The notes under the pieces were generated by a model. It was not told the origin of the DNA. It saw only the letters and a list, made by a program, of their open reading frames with translations, and made no database searches. The position numbers and the translations under genes were made by a program. A DNA stretch of 64,000 bases from Nocardioides speluncae (GTDB lineage: Bacteria > Actinomycetota > Actinomycetes > Propionibacteriales > Nocardioidaceae): NCBI RefSeq assembly GCF_003121585.1, contig NZ_QEOO01000005.1, forward strand, positions 89,806-153,805, read 5' to 3'. Shown here piece after piece: positions 26,052 through 34,453 of the stretch (its first letter is position 1; each line of letters begins with the position of its first letter).

Positions 26052-27169
26052 ATGAAAGCCCTACTGACCGCCGTACTCGCGGCGGGCTTCTTGACTGTGC
26101 CCGTGCAGGCGCTGGCAGCGCCCGATCCTCTGACCGTCGCCGACCAGTCGGCCGCCATGCAGCGCGACTTCGGTCTGACCGAACAGCAGATGCAGGCACG
26201 GCTGGCTGCCGAGACGTCCGCCGCCAAGTTGTTGCCGTCGGCTCGGAAGGCGGCCGGCGCCGCCTTCGGCGGGGCCTGGTACGACGCCGCCACCCAGAAG
26301 CTGGTCGTCGGAGTGGTCGGCGCCGCACGCACGGACGCCGTCCGCGCCACGGGTGCGCGGGTGACCGCCGTACCCGTCTCGGCAAAGGCGCTGAACCAGC
26401 GGAAGGCTGCCGTCGACAAACTTGCGGGCAAGGCCGTCCCGCGCGCGGTGAGCGGCTGGGCCGCCGACCCGCGGACCGGCAAGTCGTGATCAAGGTCCAG
26501 ACGGGCAAGCACTCCAAGGCCGTCGACGCGTTCGTGGCGAGGGTCGCGAAGGCCGGTGCGGTGTCGGTCGAGGACGTGGCGGCTCAGGCGCCACGTACCT
26601 TTGCCGCCGGCACCGTCGGCGGCGACCCGTACTACGTCAGCAACATCCGCTGCTCGATCGGCTTCTCCGTGTACGGCGGGTACGTCACCGCCGGCCACTG
26701 CGGCCGAGGCGGCATGGTGCGCGGCTGGGACGGCTCCAACCAGGGCGAGTTCCGGGGCTGGTCGTTCCCCGGCAACGACTACGGCTGGGTGGCCACCGGC
26801 TACGGCTGGTGGACCGTGCCGGTCGTGCTCGGCTGGGGACAGACCAGCGACCGGCTCGTCCGCGGGTCGTGGGAGGCGCCGATCGGCTCGTCGGTCTGCC
26901 GCAGCGGTTCGACGACGCATTGGCACTGCGGCACCATCCTGGCCAAGAACGAGACCGTGAACTACGGCAACGGCCAGCTGTTCTACGGCGCCACCAAGAC
27001 CAGCGTCTGCGCCCAGGGCGGCGACTCCGGCGGGTCGTTCATCACCGGTGACCAGGCACAGGGCGTGACGTCCGGCGGCTGGGGCAACTGCAGCAGCGGC
27101 GGCGAGACCTGGTTCCAGCCCGTCAACGAGATCCTGCAGGCGTACGGCCTCAGACTGCACACCGCGTAG
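26052..27169 (+). pseudogene. Secreted streptogrisin/alpha-lytic-type serine protease, frameshifted
   Basis: Family S1 protease made as a prepro-protein. The 5' frame (from ATG 26052, AGGAGAG upstream) has a signal peptide MKALLTAVLAAGFLTVPVQA and the pro-region to DPRTGKS, where it meets TGA at 26487. The 3' frame resumes at GTG 26486 with VIKVQTGKHSKAVDAF and encodes the mature protease: His in VTAGHCGRGG (codon 26696), Asp in GNDYGWV, Ser in QGGDSGGSFITG (codon 27026). One lost base near 26479-26484 (AAG-TCGTG, perhaps AAGGTCGTG) would restore a 372-residue enzyme. GTGA at 26486-26489 could allow reinitiation, but the product would lack a signal peptide. Confidence 0.85.
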
Positions 27170-27197
27170 CCTCGGGGCTCACGAGAGAATCGACAAA

Positions 27198-27233
27198 GCC
27201 CCTCTGACCCGCGTTTCCGCAGGTCAGAGGGGC
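27198..27233. terminator. Bidirectional terminator hairpin between convergent genes
   Basis: GCCCCTCTGACC (27198-27209) and GGTCAGAGGGGC (27222-27233) pair perfectly over 12 bp with a 12-nt loop. The 3' arm includes the stop codon of the minus-strand nuclease-like gene (27224-27226). It closes both the protease (plus) and the nuclease-like gene (minus). Confidence 0.8.
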
Positions 27234-27958
27234 ACCCTGCCCACAGTCGGCGGGAGCCGGTAGCCCTGGTAAGCGGACAGTTGGATCGCCATCAAACCGC
27301 CCACGCGGGCAACAGGGATCAAGTAGTAGTCGAGGTCGCCGTCGATGACGAAGAAGTGGTCGATCTGGTCAGGGTCGTATGGCGTGCGCTCCTTGCCCGT
27401 TGTGGAGAGCCACACGGTCCACGACGGTCCAGTACGTACCGTTGTCGTCTTGACCTGGATCCGTTCCGCCTTCTCACCGGTCCACACGAGCAGGTCGTAG
27501 CGGCACGGCTCGAGCGGCCACGACACGGTCTGACCGCAGAGCTCGAACCACGCCGCCGCAAGCAGTGAACCCGCCCGCCTCAAGTTGGCCTGCTGTGGAC
27601 GCATCTCTACGAGCGCCGGCTGCGGCATCGTCGGCGCGGCGAGGTGGGCGGTGTTGAGGCCGAGACGCGCGGCGTGGCCTCGGAGCGTCGAGGTGCTCGA
27701 TCCGCCCGCCAGTCCGAGAGTCTCGGCAACCTGTGCCCAGCTTGTAGCCGTGGGCAATGCTGCGATCAACTGCTGGTCGGTCCAGCGCCGTTGGCCGGTG
27801 AAGTGGCTGTAGTCGAGCCCCAGCCGATCAGCGTGCATCCTGACCGAGCGCATCGCTGACGCGGAGGTGGCGGAATGGCCCAGCTCTCGGAGAACACCGC
27901 GCCACGAGCGTGACGCCTTGATGGCATCGGTCAACTGAGCGTCAGAGTAGCGCCTCAT
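27224..27958 (-). CDS. Tandem-HTH protein with PD-(D/E)XK nuclease-like C-terminus
   Basis: 244 residues. Two similar N-terminal helix-turn-helix repeats: YSDAQLTDAIKASRSWRGVL (4-23) with RLGLDYSHF, and WTDQQLIAALPTATSWAQVA (59-78) with RLGLNTAHL. The C-terminal part (about 125-235) resembles the PDDEXK family of group-I-intron homing endonucleases (I-Ssp6803I type): CRYDLLVW (D155), then ERIQVKTT (Q168-x-K170), and PYDPDQIDHFFVID. In the core, Q replaces the usual E. It lies 49 bp downstream of tRNA-Pro on the same strand. No intron or integrase is nearby. Activity is inference. Confidence 0.75.
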   Translation of the reverse strand: MRRYSDAQLTDAIKASRSWRGVLRELGHSATSASAMRSVRMHADRLGLDYSHFTGQRRWTDQQLIAALPTATSWAQVAETLGLAGGSSTSTLRGHAARLGLNTAHLAAPTMPQPALVEMRPQQANLRRAGSLLAAAWFELCGQTVSWPLEPCRYDLLVWTGEKAERIQVKTTTVRTGPSWTVWLSTTGKERTPYDPDQIDHFFVIDGDLDYYLIPVARVGGLMAIQLSAYQGYRLPPTVGRVPL

Positions 27959-28006
27959 GAGCCGAACGTACCTTGTCGCGCTCCAGAATGCGCCACAAGC
28001 CTTCGG

Positions 28007-28080
28007 TCGGGCTGACAGGATTTGAACCTGCGACCCCTACACCCCCAGTGTAGTGCGCTACCAAACTGCGCCACAGCCCG
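28007..28080 (-). tRNA. tRNA-Pro (anticodon GGG)
   Basis: 74-nt cloverleaf on the minus strand. The acceptor stem pairs CGGGCTG (28080-28074) with CAGCCCG (28014-28008), with discriminator A at 28007. The anticodon stem CTACA/TGTAG encloses the loop CTGGGGG (anticodon GGG), and the T-arm is GCAGG-TTCAAAT-CCTGT. The 3' CCA is not encoded. Confidence 0.95.
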
Positions 28081-28196
28081 ATCACCCGCCTGGACTCGGC
28101 CATGGGCCGTTCCGAGCGGGCGGGTTGAACCTTACCGCAGCAGGTCGGCGGATCTGGAATCGACTTACCGCAGCGTCGTTGTGCGACGATTCGGGC

Positions 28197-28640
28197 ATGC
28201 CGACCATCCGTGTCGAACGCCGGATCGCCGCCGCGCCGGAGCAGGTCTTCGCGTGGCTGGAGAACGCCCACAACTACACCGCGGCACCGCTGTGCCTGTG
28301 GGAGAAGCGCGGGCGCGACGGCGAGGAGGCGGCGTACGGCACCGGCGCGATCCGGTACGTCGTCGGTGTGGGCGCGTGGTTCAAGGAGGAGATCACCCGG
28401 TACGACGCACCGCACTCCTTCGAGTACCTGATCACCGGCTCGGTCCCGAAGTTCGTGCACGACGGCGGCACTGTGAAAGTGGCGGCCGCCGACGGCGGGT
28501 CACACGTCACCTGGGACACGACGTACCGGCACCCGTGGTGGTCCGGCGGCAAGCCGTTCGGCTGGGTCAGCGAGAAACTGCTGCGGACCAGCTTCGAGGG
28601 CATCCTGCGGGCCGCTGACCGCGACCTCACAACGAGCTAG
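28197..28640 (+). CDS. SRPBCC-family protein
   Basis: 147 residues of the START/polyketide-cyclase-like fold, which forms a hydrophobic ligand cavity: [20 protein letters not shown] at the N-terminus, then [19 protein letters not shown] and [13 protein letters not shown]. Substrate unknown; many relatives are lipid- or polyketide-binding proteins. The start at 28197 matches the usual N-terminus. Its stop overlaps the convergent der stop by 4 bp. Confidence 0.82.
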   Translation: MPTIRVERRIAAAPEQVFAWLENAHNYTAAPLCLWEKRGRDGEEAAYGTGAIRYVVGVGAWFKEEITRYDAPHSFEYLITGSVPKFVHDGGTVKVAAADGGSHVTWDTTYRHPWWSGGKPFGWVSEKLLRTSFEGILRAADRDLTTS

Positions 28641-30031
28641 CGCTTCCGCTTCTCCCGGGCGCGGACCTGCAGCTCGATCGGCGTACCGACGAAGCCGAAC
28701 TCCTCGCGCAGCCGCCGCTCGATGAACCGCTCGTAGCCCTGGTCGAGCTTGCCCGAGGTGAACAGGATGAACGTCGGCGGCGCGGTCTGGGCCTGGGTGC
28801 CGAACAGGATCTTCGGCTGCTTGCCGCTGCGGACTGGGTGCGGGTGCTCGGCGACCAGCCGGCCCAGGAACGCGTTCAGGGTTCCGGTCGAGATCCGGGT
28901 CTCCCAGCCCTCGATCGCCTTGTCGAGCGCGGGGACCAGCCGGTCGATGTGCCAGCCGGTGCGCGCGGTGATGTTGATCCGCGGCGCCCACTGCACCTGG
29001 ATCAGCTCACGGTCGATCTCGCCGTCGAGGTAGTAGCGCCGCTCGTCGTCGACCAGGTCCCACTTGTTGAACGCGATCACCAGCGCCCGGCCGGCGTCGC
29101 GGATGGTCTGAAGGATCCGGATGTCCTGCTCGGAGATGGTCTGCGAACCGTCGATGACGAGTACGGCGACCTCGGCGCGCTCGATTGCGGTGGCGGTGCG
29201 CAGCGACGCGTAGTACTCGTGACCCGAGGCCTCCTTGACCCGCTTGCGGATGCCGGCGGTGTCGATGAACCGCCAGGTGCGGCCGCCGAGCTCGACCAGT
29301 TCGTCGACCGGGTCGACGGTGGTGCCGGAGGCGTCGTCGACGACCACCCGGTCCTCACGGGCGAGCTTGTTCAGCAGCGACGACTTGCCTACGTTGGGCT
29401 TGCCGACGATGGCGATCCGGCGCGGGCCGCCGACCTTGCCGAAGGTCTCCGGCGGTGTCTCCGGTAGCGCTTCGAGTACGGCGTCCAGCAGGTCGCCGGA
29501 CCCACGGCCGTGTACGGCGGAGACCGGGTGCGGCTCGCCGAGCCCGAGGTTCCACAGCGCGTACGCCTGCGCCTCGATCCGCTCGTCGTCGACCTTGTTG
29601 GCGGCCAGTACGACCGGCTTGTTCGCCTTCCGCAGCACCTTCACGACCGCCTCGTCGGCGTCGGTGATGCCGACCGTCGCGTCGACCACGAACAGCACGG
29701 CGTCGGCCAGCGAGACCGCCATCTCGGCCTGCGCGCGAATCCGCTCGGCCATCCCGCGCGCGTCGGGGTCCCAGCCGCCGGTGTCGACGACGGTGAAGGC
29801 CCGGCCGTTCCAGTTGGCGTCGTAGGAGACTCGGTCGCGGGTCACGCCCGGCCGGTCCTCGACCACCGCCTCGCGGCGGCCGATGATCCGGTTGACCAGC
29901 GTCGACTTGCCGACGTTGGGGCGGCCGACCACGGCAAGCACGGGAACCGGGCCGACGACCTCGCCGTCGATGCCCTCGGTGCCCTCGGGCGCCTCGCCAA
30001 CTGCCTCGGCGGGCGCGTCGTACTCACTCAT
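28637..30031 (-). CDS. der: Ribosome biogenesis GTPase Der (EngA)
   Basis: 464 residues. Two tandem GTPase domains, with P-loops GRPNVGKST (36-44) and GKPNVGKSS (about 215), NKVD and NKWD specificity motifs, and a C-terminal KH-like domain ending RAREKRKR. Essential factor for 50S assembly. The acidic 30-residue N-terminal extension is usual in actinobacteria. ATG overlaps the acyltransferase stop (ATGA), so it is the last gene of the cmk-plsC-der chain. Confidence 0.97.
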   Translation of the reverse strand: MSEYDAPAEAVGEAPEGTEGIDGEVVGPVPVLAVVGRPNVGKSTLVNRIIGRREAVVEDRPGVTRDRVSYDANWNGRAFTVVDTGGWDPDARGMAERIRAQAEMAVSLADAVLFVVDATVGITDADEAVVKVLRKANKPVVLAANKVDDERIEAQAYALWNLGLGEPHPVSAVHGRGSGDLLDAVLEALPETPPETFGKVGGPRRIAIVGKPNVGKSSLLNKLAREDRVVVDDASGTTVDPVDELVELGGRTWRFIDTAGIRKRVKEASGHEYYASLRTATAIERAEVAVLVIDGSQTISEQDIRILQTIRDAGRALVIAFNKWDLVDDERRYYLDGEIDRELIQVQWAPRINITARTGWHIDRLVPALDKAIEGWETRISTGTLNAFLGRLVAEHPHPVRSGKQPKILFGTQAQTAPPTFILFTSGKLDQGYERFIERRLREEFGFVGTPIELQVRAREKRKR

Positions 30032-30792
30032 GGTGCTCCTTGCTCGACGATCCCGGTCCCCGGGTCGTCCTCGATGTCCTCTCCCGCGGGCAGCGGCCCG
30101 GGGAGCTCACGTGCGGTCAGTGCCAGCGCCTCGTCCAGGCGGGCTCGCAGGTGCTCCCTGAGCAACAGCGAAGCATGGTCGACTTGTTCCCGGGTCCGCG
30201 GCCACGGCACGGCCGGCACCTGCCAGGGCGCACCGAACACGATGTCGATCGGCTCGCCGCGCGGCGGCAGCGCGTTGCGTCCACCTCCAGGCGGGCGGGT
30301 GCCGACCATCGTCACGGGTACGACGGGTGCCCCGGTCACCAGAGCCAGGTAGGCGGCGCCGCGGTGGAAGCGGGTCAGGTCGCCCGCGCCACGCCGGCCC
30401 TCCGGAAACACGCCGACCGCTCCCCCGTCCCGGAGCACCCGCAGGCAGATCTTGATCGCGCGCGGGTCGGTGACGAAGCGGTCCAGCGGCACCTGGCCGG
30501 CCAGCCGGAACAGCCAGCTGGCCCGGCCGTGGAACATCTCAATCTTGGTCAGCACGTGGGGCGGCCGCGGCGTGAACGCGGTCAGGAACGGCCCGTCCAT
30601 CACCCCGGTGTGGTTGCTGGCGAAGATCACCGGCCCACGGGCCGGTGCCTGCTCGGCGCCGTGCACTCGGACCCCGAAGCGGATCCGGAACGCAGCCCGG
30701 CCGACCGGCCGGAGCGTGCGCAGCGCCCACCGCCGCGGACGGCGGATCCGGTCGCTCCGCGGCAGCTCACGGTGGTTCGCCGCGGGCTTCAC
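30028..30792 (-). CDS. 1-acylglycerol-3-phosphate O-acyltransferase family protein
   Basis: 254-residue PlsC-type acyltransferase for phospholipid synthesis. H-x4-D motif [13 protein letters not shown], then the glycerol-phosphate motif [12 protein letters not shown] and [12 protein letters not shown]. The start is GTG 30792, overlapping the cmk stop (GTGA). Location between cmk and der is a conserved actinobacterial arrangement. Confidence 0.9.
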   Translation of the reverse strand: MKPAANHRELPRSDRIRRPRRWALRTLRPVGRAAFRIRFGVRVHGAEQAPARGPVIFASNHTGVMDGPFLTAFTPRPPHVLTKIEMFHGRASWLFRLAGQVPLDRFVTDPRAIKICLRVLRDGGAVGVFPEGRRGAGDLTRFHRGAAYLALVTGAPVVPVTMVGTRPPGGGRNALPPRGEPIDIVFGAPWQVPAVPWPRTREQVDHASLLLREHLRARLDEALALTARELPGPLPAGEDIEDDPGTGIVEQGAP

Positions 30793-31466
30793 GTGCGGGC
30801 CTCGACCGCCTCCGCCAGCGCCACCACCTGGCCGATGACCTCGTCGAGCGAGTACGGCGTGGTGTCGATGTGGACGGCGTCGGCGGCCATCGTGAGCGGC
30901 GCGGTCGCCCGGCCGGAGTCGATCTTGTCGCGGGCCAGCAGCGACTCCTGGGTCGCCGCGAGATCGGCGCCGCCCTCCTCGGCGGCCCGGCGGTGGGCGC
31001 GTGCGGACGGGTCCGCGCTGAGGTAGACCTTGACCGGCGCGTCGGGCGCGACGACCGAGCCGATGTCGCGGCCCTCGACCACGATCCCGCCCTCGCCGAT
31101 GATTCTGCGCTGCAGCTCCAGCAGCCGGGTCCGCACCGCCGGCACCGCACTGACCGGGCTCACCGCCGCGTTGACCTCGGCGCTGCGGATCGCCACCGCG
31201 ACGTCGGTGCCGTCGACGGTGATGGTGGGGTTGAGCGGGTCGGTGCCGCTCTCCAAGACCGGCTCCCCGCAGCGCGCGGCGACCGCGGCCGGGTCGTGGA
31301 CGTCCACGCCGTGCTCGAGCATCCACCAGGTCATCGCCCGGAACATCGCACCGGTGTCGAGGTAGCGGATCCCGAGCCGGGTGGCCACACCGCGCGACGT
31401 ACTCGACTTGCCGGAACCAGAGGTGCCGTCGATGGCCACGACCAGTGTTGCCGGGGTGCTGCTCAC
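30789..31466 (-). CDS. cmk: Cytidylate kinase
   Basis: 225-residue (d)CMP kinase. Walker A IDGTSGSGKSSTSRGVA (about 11-27), the CMP-binding RYLDTGAMFRAMTW, and VVEGRDIGSVVAPDAPVKVY, which holds the conserved GRDIGS motif. Supplies CDP/dCDP for nucleic acids. ATG at 31466. First gene of the coupled chain cmk-plsC-der, 57 bp after tyrA. Confidence 0.96.
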   Translation of the reverse strand: MSSTPATLVVAIDGTSGSGKSSTSRGVATRLGIRYLDTGAMFRAMTWWMLEHGVDVHDPAAVAARCGEPVLESGTDPLNPTITVDGTDVAVAIRSAEVNAAVSPVSAVPAVRTRLLELQRRIIGEGGIVVEGRDIGSVVAPDAPVKVYLSADPSARAHRRAAEEGGADLAATQESLLARDKIDSGRATAPLTMAADAVHIDTTPYSLDEVIGQVVALAEAVEART

Positions 31467-31523
31467 GTGCGGACTACCTGCCTTCTGCCGGGTGGAGTGG
31501 GTGCCTGTTCGGCAAACCGCAGC

Positions 31524-32591
31524 CTACCGGTGGGTTACCCAGCCGCGTGCTTCGAGAGACGACAGCAGGTGCTCGGCGCGCCCCTCGGCGACCAGCAGCT
31601 CGACCAGGCCGACCGGGCGTCCGGGGTCGTGGTCGATGTGCACGTCCTCGATGTTGACGTCGCTGGCGCCGGCATCGGCGAACAGCCGGGCCAGCTCGCC
31701 CGGGTGGTCGGGCACCTGGACGTAGACCGAGCGGGTGGGCCGGACCGGGCCGCCGTGCTTGCCGGGGATCGCCTTGGTGCCGGCGACGCCCTGCTCCAGG
31801 ATCGCGGTGACCGACTCCCCTTCGCCGGCGTCGACAGCCGAGATCAGCAGCTCCAGCCGGTCGCGCACCTCTGACAACAGAGTGAGTACGGCGTCGGAGT
31901 TGGCCGAGATGATCTGCTGCCACAGCCGCGGGTCGCCGGCGGCGATCCGGGTGACGTCGCGGACCCCTTGGCCCGTGAGGGCGAGGTGTCCGGCCGGGGC
32001 TTCGGCGAGGCGGCCGGCGACCAGCGCGGCCAGCAGGTGCGGCAGGTGGGAGGTCCGGGCCACCGCCCGATCGTGCTCGTCCGGCGTCATCCGCACCGGC
32101 ACCGCGCCGCAGCGCAGCGCCAGCGCTTCAACCAGCGTCACTGCCTCCGGTGAGCTCAGGACGTGTGGAGTGATCGCCCACGGCCGGCCCTCGAACAGCG
32201 CCGAGCTGGCCGCGAGCGGGCCGGACCGCTCGCTGCCGGCCATCGGGTGGCTGCCGACGTAGCGGTTGCTGCCGGCGCGCCCGGCGACCTCCCGCAGCGG
32301 CGCGGTCTTCACGCTTCCGACGTCGGTCACCACCGCGTCGGAGCGGTCCAGCGCGGCGGCGATCTCCGCGCCGAGGTGGTCGGGCGGGACCGATACGACG
32401 ACCAGCTGCGGCGGCGTACCGTCGAACGGCCTGCCCGCGCCGAGGCCGGACGCGGTCCGCAGATGGTCGGCCGAGGTGTCGCTGAGGAGTACGTCGAGCC
32501 CGGAGGCCGCGCAGGCCAGCGCGATGCTGGTGCCGAGCAGCCCTGTGCCGACCACCTGCACCGGCCCGGTCAGCTCGTCCTGGTCACTCAT
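31524..32591 (-). CDS. tyrA: Prephenate dehydrogenase
   Basis: 355 residues. N-terminal NAD(P) domain (VVGTGLLGTSIALACAASGL), central helical domain with HPMAGSERSGP and the substrate-site TSHLPHLLAALVAG, and a C-terminal ACT domain (about 285-350, VYVQVPDHPGELARLFADAG) for feedback by tyrosine. Converts prephenate to 4-hydroxyphenylpyruvate. ATG overlaps the chorismate mutase gene by 8 bp, so the two sequential enzymes are co-translated. Confidence 0.95.
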   Translation of the reverse strand: MSDQDELTGPVQVVGTGLLGTSIALACAASGLDVLLSDTSADHLRTASGLGAGRPFDGTPPQLVVVSVPPDHLGAEIAAALDRSDAVVTDVGSVKTAPLREVAGRAGSNRYVGSHPMAGSERSGPLAASSALFEGRPWAITPHVLSSPEAVTLVEALALRCGAVPVRMTPDEHDRAVARTSHLPHLLAALVAGRLAEAPAGHLALTGQGVRDVTRIAAGDPRLWQQIISANSDAVLTLLSEVRDRLELLISAVDAGEGESVTAILEQGVAGTKAIPGKHGGPVRPTRSVYVQVPDHPGELARLFADAGASDVNIEDVHIDHDPGRPVGLVELLVAEGRAEHLLSSLEARGWVTHR

Positions 32592-32973
32592 CCGGCACCG
32601 AGCGGACTCGGGTCAGGTCCTTGCGCAGCGCGGCCGCGCCGTGCAGGTAGACATGGGTGACCTCGGACTTCGGCAGGTCGGTCTCGACGTGGGCGAGCAT
32701 CCGCACCACCCGCGGCATCGAGCCGTCGATCTCCAGCTCGCGCGCACAGATCAGCGGCACGTCGCCGAAGCCCAGCTGCCGCGCGGCGTACGCCGGGAAC
32801 TCCGAGACCAGGTCGGAGGTCGCGGTGAAGATCACCGAGATGAAGTCATCGACATCGAGCCCGTTGCTGGCCATCACATCGGTCACCATCTCGGCCACCC
32901 GGCCAAGCATGTGGTCGCGTGTGTCCTCCTCGAGCTGGGTCGCCCCCCTGATCGCCCGCACTGGCACCGCCAC
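32584..32973 (-). CDS. aroH: Chorismate mutase, AroH class
   Basis: 129-residue monofunctional chorismate mutase of the trimeric AroH fold. VRAIRGATQLEEDT near the N-terminus, SVIFTATSDLVSEFPAYAAR, and the active-site region VPLICARELEIDGSMPRVVR followed by HVYLHGAAALR. Makes prephenate for TyrA, whose gene follows with an 8-bp overlap. ATG at 32973. Conserved actinobacterial aroH-tyrA-cmk order. Confidence 0.95.
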   Translation of the reverse strand: MAVPVRAIRGATQLEEDTRDHMLGRVAEMVTDVMASNGLDVDDFISVIFTATSDLVSEFPAYAARQLGFGDVPLICARELEIDGSMPRVVRMLAHVETDLPKSEVTHVYLHGAAALRKDLTRVRSVPDE

Positions 32974-33037
32974 TCCTGTCCGCTCGTCGTCCTTACCGCG
33001 GTCAGGCTAGCCAACCCAGACGCCCGGGCAGCGCATT

Positions 33038-33120
33038 GCCCGCTGGTTGAGGTGCGCACCGCCCGCTGGTTGAGGTGCGCACCGCCCGCTGGTTGAGGTG
33101 CGCACCGCCCGCTGGTTGAG
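33038..33120. repeat. 23-bp tandem repeat, three and a half units, each with a palindrome
   Basis: Identical 23-bp units at 33038-33060, 33061-33083 and 33084-33106, followed by a 14-bp partial copy. Each unit contains CTGGTTGAGG and the perfect palindrome GGTGCGCACC. The array lies between the VOC gene's 3' end and the start of aroH (minus strand) and runs directly into a second inverted-repeat element at 33111-33150. No spacers, so not CRISPR. Confidence 0.9.
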
Positions 33121-33150
33121 GAGGTTGCGCTAGCAACCGTCTCGAAACCA
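33111..33150. repeat. Palindromic intergenic repeat (REP-like)
   Basis: Inverted-repeat element: outer arms GGTTGAGG and TCGAAACC bracket the inner palindrome GGTTGC-GCTA-GCAACC (about 33123-33138). It directly follows the VOC gene's 3' end on the minus strand. I recall sequences of this kind scattered in Nocardioidaceae genomes; that recollection cannot be checked here. It could also act as a transcript-end hairpin. Confidence 0.65.
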
Positions 33151-33154
33151 AGGG

Positions 33155-33538
33155 CTAAGCAGGCTGGTATGTCCCGAACGACCAGACGTTCCCCTCAAGG
33201 TCGCGGACGGCTGCTCCGCGGCCGCCGTACCCCTCGTCGCGCGGCGTCCGCATCGACGCACCGCCGGCCGCGATCGCCGAGTCATAGGTCTTGTCGACGT
33301 CGTCGCAGATCAGGTACGTCGCGCCGACGCCCGCCACCTTCGGCCAGTCGGTGTCGTGGCGGACCGAGCCGAACATGATGCCGCCCCCGGCCGGCCACAG
33401 CATCTCGGCGTGCTCGACGATCGTCGGGTCCGCCTCGTTGCGGTAGACGGAGTGCTCGGTGAAGCCGATTGTCTTGAGCCACTCGATCGACTTGTCGACG
33501 TCGCTGAAAGCGAAGGTGGCCCAGATTCCGACGGTCAT
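33155..33538 (-). CDS. VOC (glyoxalase/bleomycin-resistance) family protein
   Basis: 127 residues with two beta-alpha-beta-beta-beta modules: IWATFAFSDVDKSIEWLKTI and ATYLICDDVDKTYDSAIAAG, the second ending with AAVRDLEGNVWSFGTYQPA. Metal ligands of catalytic members are incomplete, so a binding role is as likely as an enzyme. ATG 33538 with GAGAGGGAC upstream. 36 bp downstream of the AraC regulator gene, probably in one unit. Confidence 0.88.
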   Translation of the reverse strand: MTVGIWATFAFSDVDKSIEWLKTIGFTEHSVYRNEADPTIVEHAEMLWPAGGGIMFGSVRHDTDWPKVAGVGATYLICDDVDKTYDSAIAAGGASMRTPRDEGYGGRGAAVRDLEGNVWSFGTYQPA

Positions 33539-33573
33539 GACAGTCCCTCTCGTTGGTGTTGTCCTTGCACCAC

Positions 33574-34413
33574 CTAGCCTGCGTCCGCCGCCGCGCTGTC
33601 GTCTTGAACGAATGGGAACTCCGTGCGCAGCCAGGTCGTCGGCGTGCAGCCGGCTAGCGCCGACCACTCGCGGCTGAGGTGTGCCTGGTCGGCGTACCCG
33701 ACCTCGGCGGCGACCTCGGCCAGCGACCCGGTGCCGGCGCGATGCCGGAGCAGCAGCCGGTCCCGGCTGCGCTCGAAGCGGGCCAGCCGGTGGTACTCCT
33801 TCGGCGTCACGCCGATCTCGGCGCGGAACAGGCTGCCGAGATGCCGCCGGCTGAACCCCACCTCGTCGGCCACCTCGGCCACGCCGATGCCGCGCGTCAG
33901 CCGGCCGAGTGCCCGGCCGACCTCCGCCCGCAGCTGCGGCGTCTCGCCGGCGGCGAGCAGGGCGAGCAGTCGCTCCTCGACCAGCCGCAGCCGCTCCGGC
34001 CAGGTCAACGGGTCGTGCAGCTGTTCGGGCAGCTCCGCGAGCAGCGGGGTCACCGCGTCGAGCTCGGCGATCTCGGCCGCGAGCGCCCCGAGTGGGGCGC
34101 CGAGGAGGGCGCGCACCCCGGCTGCGGTGAGCGCCAGCTGGATGCCGGCCTGGCGGCCGTGGTCGCGGATCTCGGCGGGCGCGGTGTGCAGCCCGGAGAC
34201 GCAGGACCAGGTACGCCGCATCGTGGCTTCCCGGCCGGCCCAGCCCACCTCCAGCGGCACCTCCACGGGCAGCACGAACGCGAGCGCCGTACTCGGCAGG
34301 CCGCGATGCACCCCCGGCGGCTGCACCAGGTCGTAGGCGACCATGCTCTCGACGTACGGGCGCAGCGCTGGCGCCAGCCGCCAGGACTGGTACGACGCGC
34401 GCTCCTCGCTCAC
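33574..34413 (-). CDS. AraC-family transcriptional regulator
   Basis: 279 residues. N-terminal sensing domain (RLAPALRPYVESMVAYDLVQ ... IQLALTAAGVRALLGAPLG) of the kind that recognises small ligands, and a C-terminal double helix-turn-helix (about 185-265: GVAEVADEVGFSRRHLGSLF, GVTPKEYHRLARFERSRD, YADQAHLSREWSALAGCTPT). Sits directly upstream of the VOC gene, which is its likely target. Confidence 0.9.
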   Translation of the reverse strand: MSEERASYQSWRLAPALRPYVESMVAYDLVQPPGVHRGLPSTALAFVLPVEVPLEVGWAGREATMRRTWSCVSGLHTAPAEIRDHGRQAGIQLALTAAGVRALLGAPLGALAAEIAELDAVTPLLAELPEQLHDPLTWPERLRLVEERLLALLAAGETPQLRAEVGRALGRLTRGIGVAEVADEVGFSRRHLGSLFRAEIGVTPKEYHRLARFERSRDRLLLRHRAGTGSLAEVAAEVGYADQAHLSREWSALAGCTPTTWLRTEFPFVQDDSAAADAG

Positions 34414-34453
34414 GACTCCACGGTACGGCGCGGCGCCGACACCGCGGCCGGAG

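Noticed and set aside
26486..26489. GTGA overlap in the protease locus as true translational coupling of two genes
   Set aside because: No ribosome site precedes the GTG, the second product would lack a signal peptide, and one base restores a normal full-length precursor; a frameshift is the simpler reading.
28007..28080. tRNA-Pro as an integration site of a genomic island
   Set aside because: No integrase and no repeated 3' tRNA fragment were found in the window, so an att site cannot be supported.
33038..33120. Possible CRISPR array
   Set aside because: Units are directly adjacent without spacers and contain an internal palindrome; no cas genes are present.
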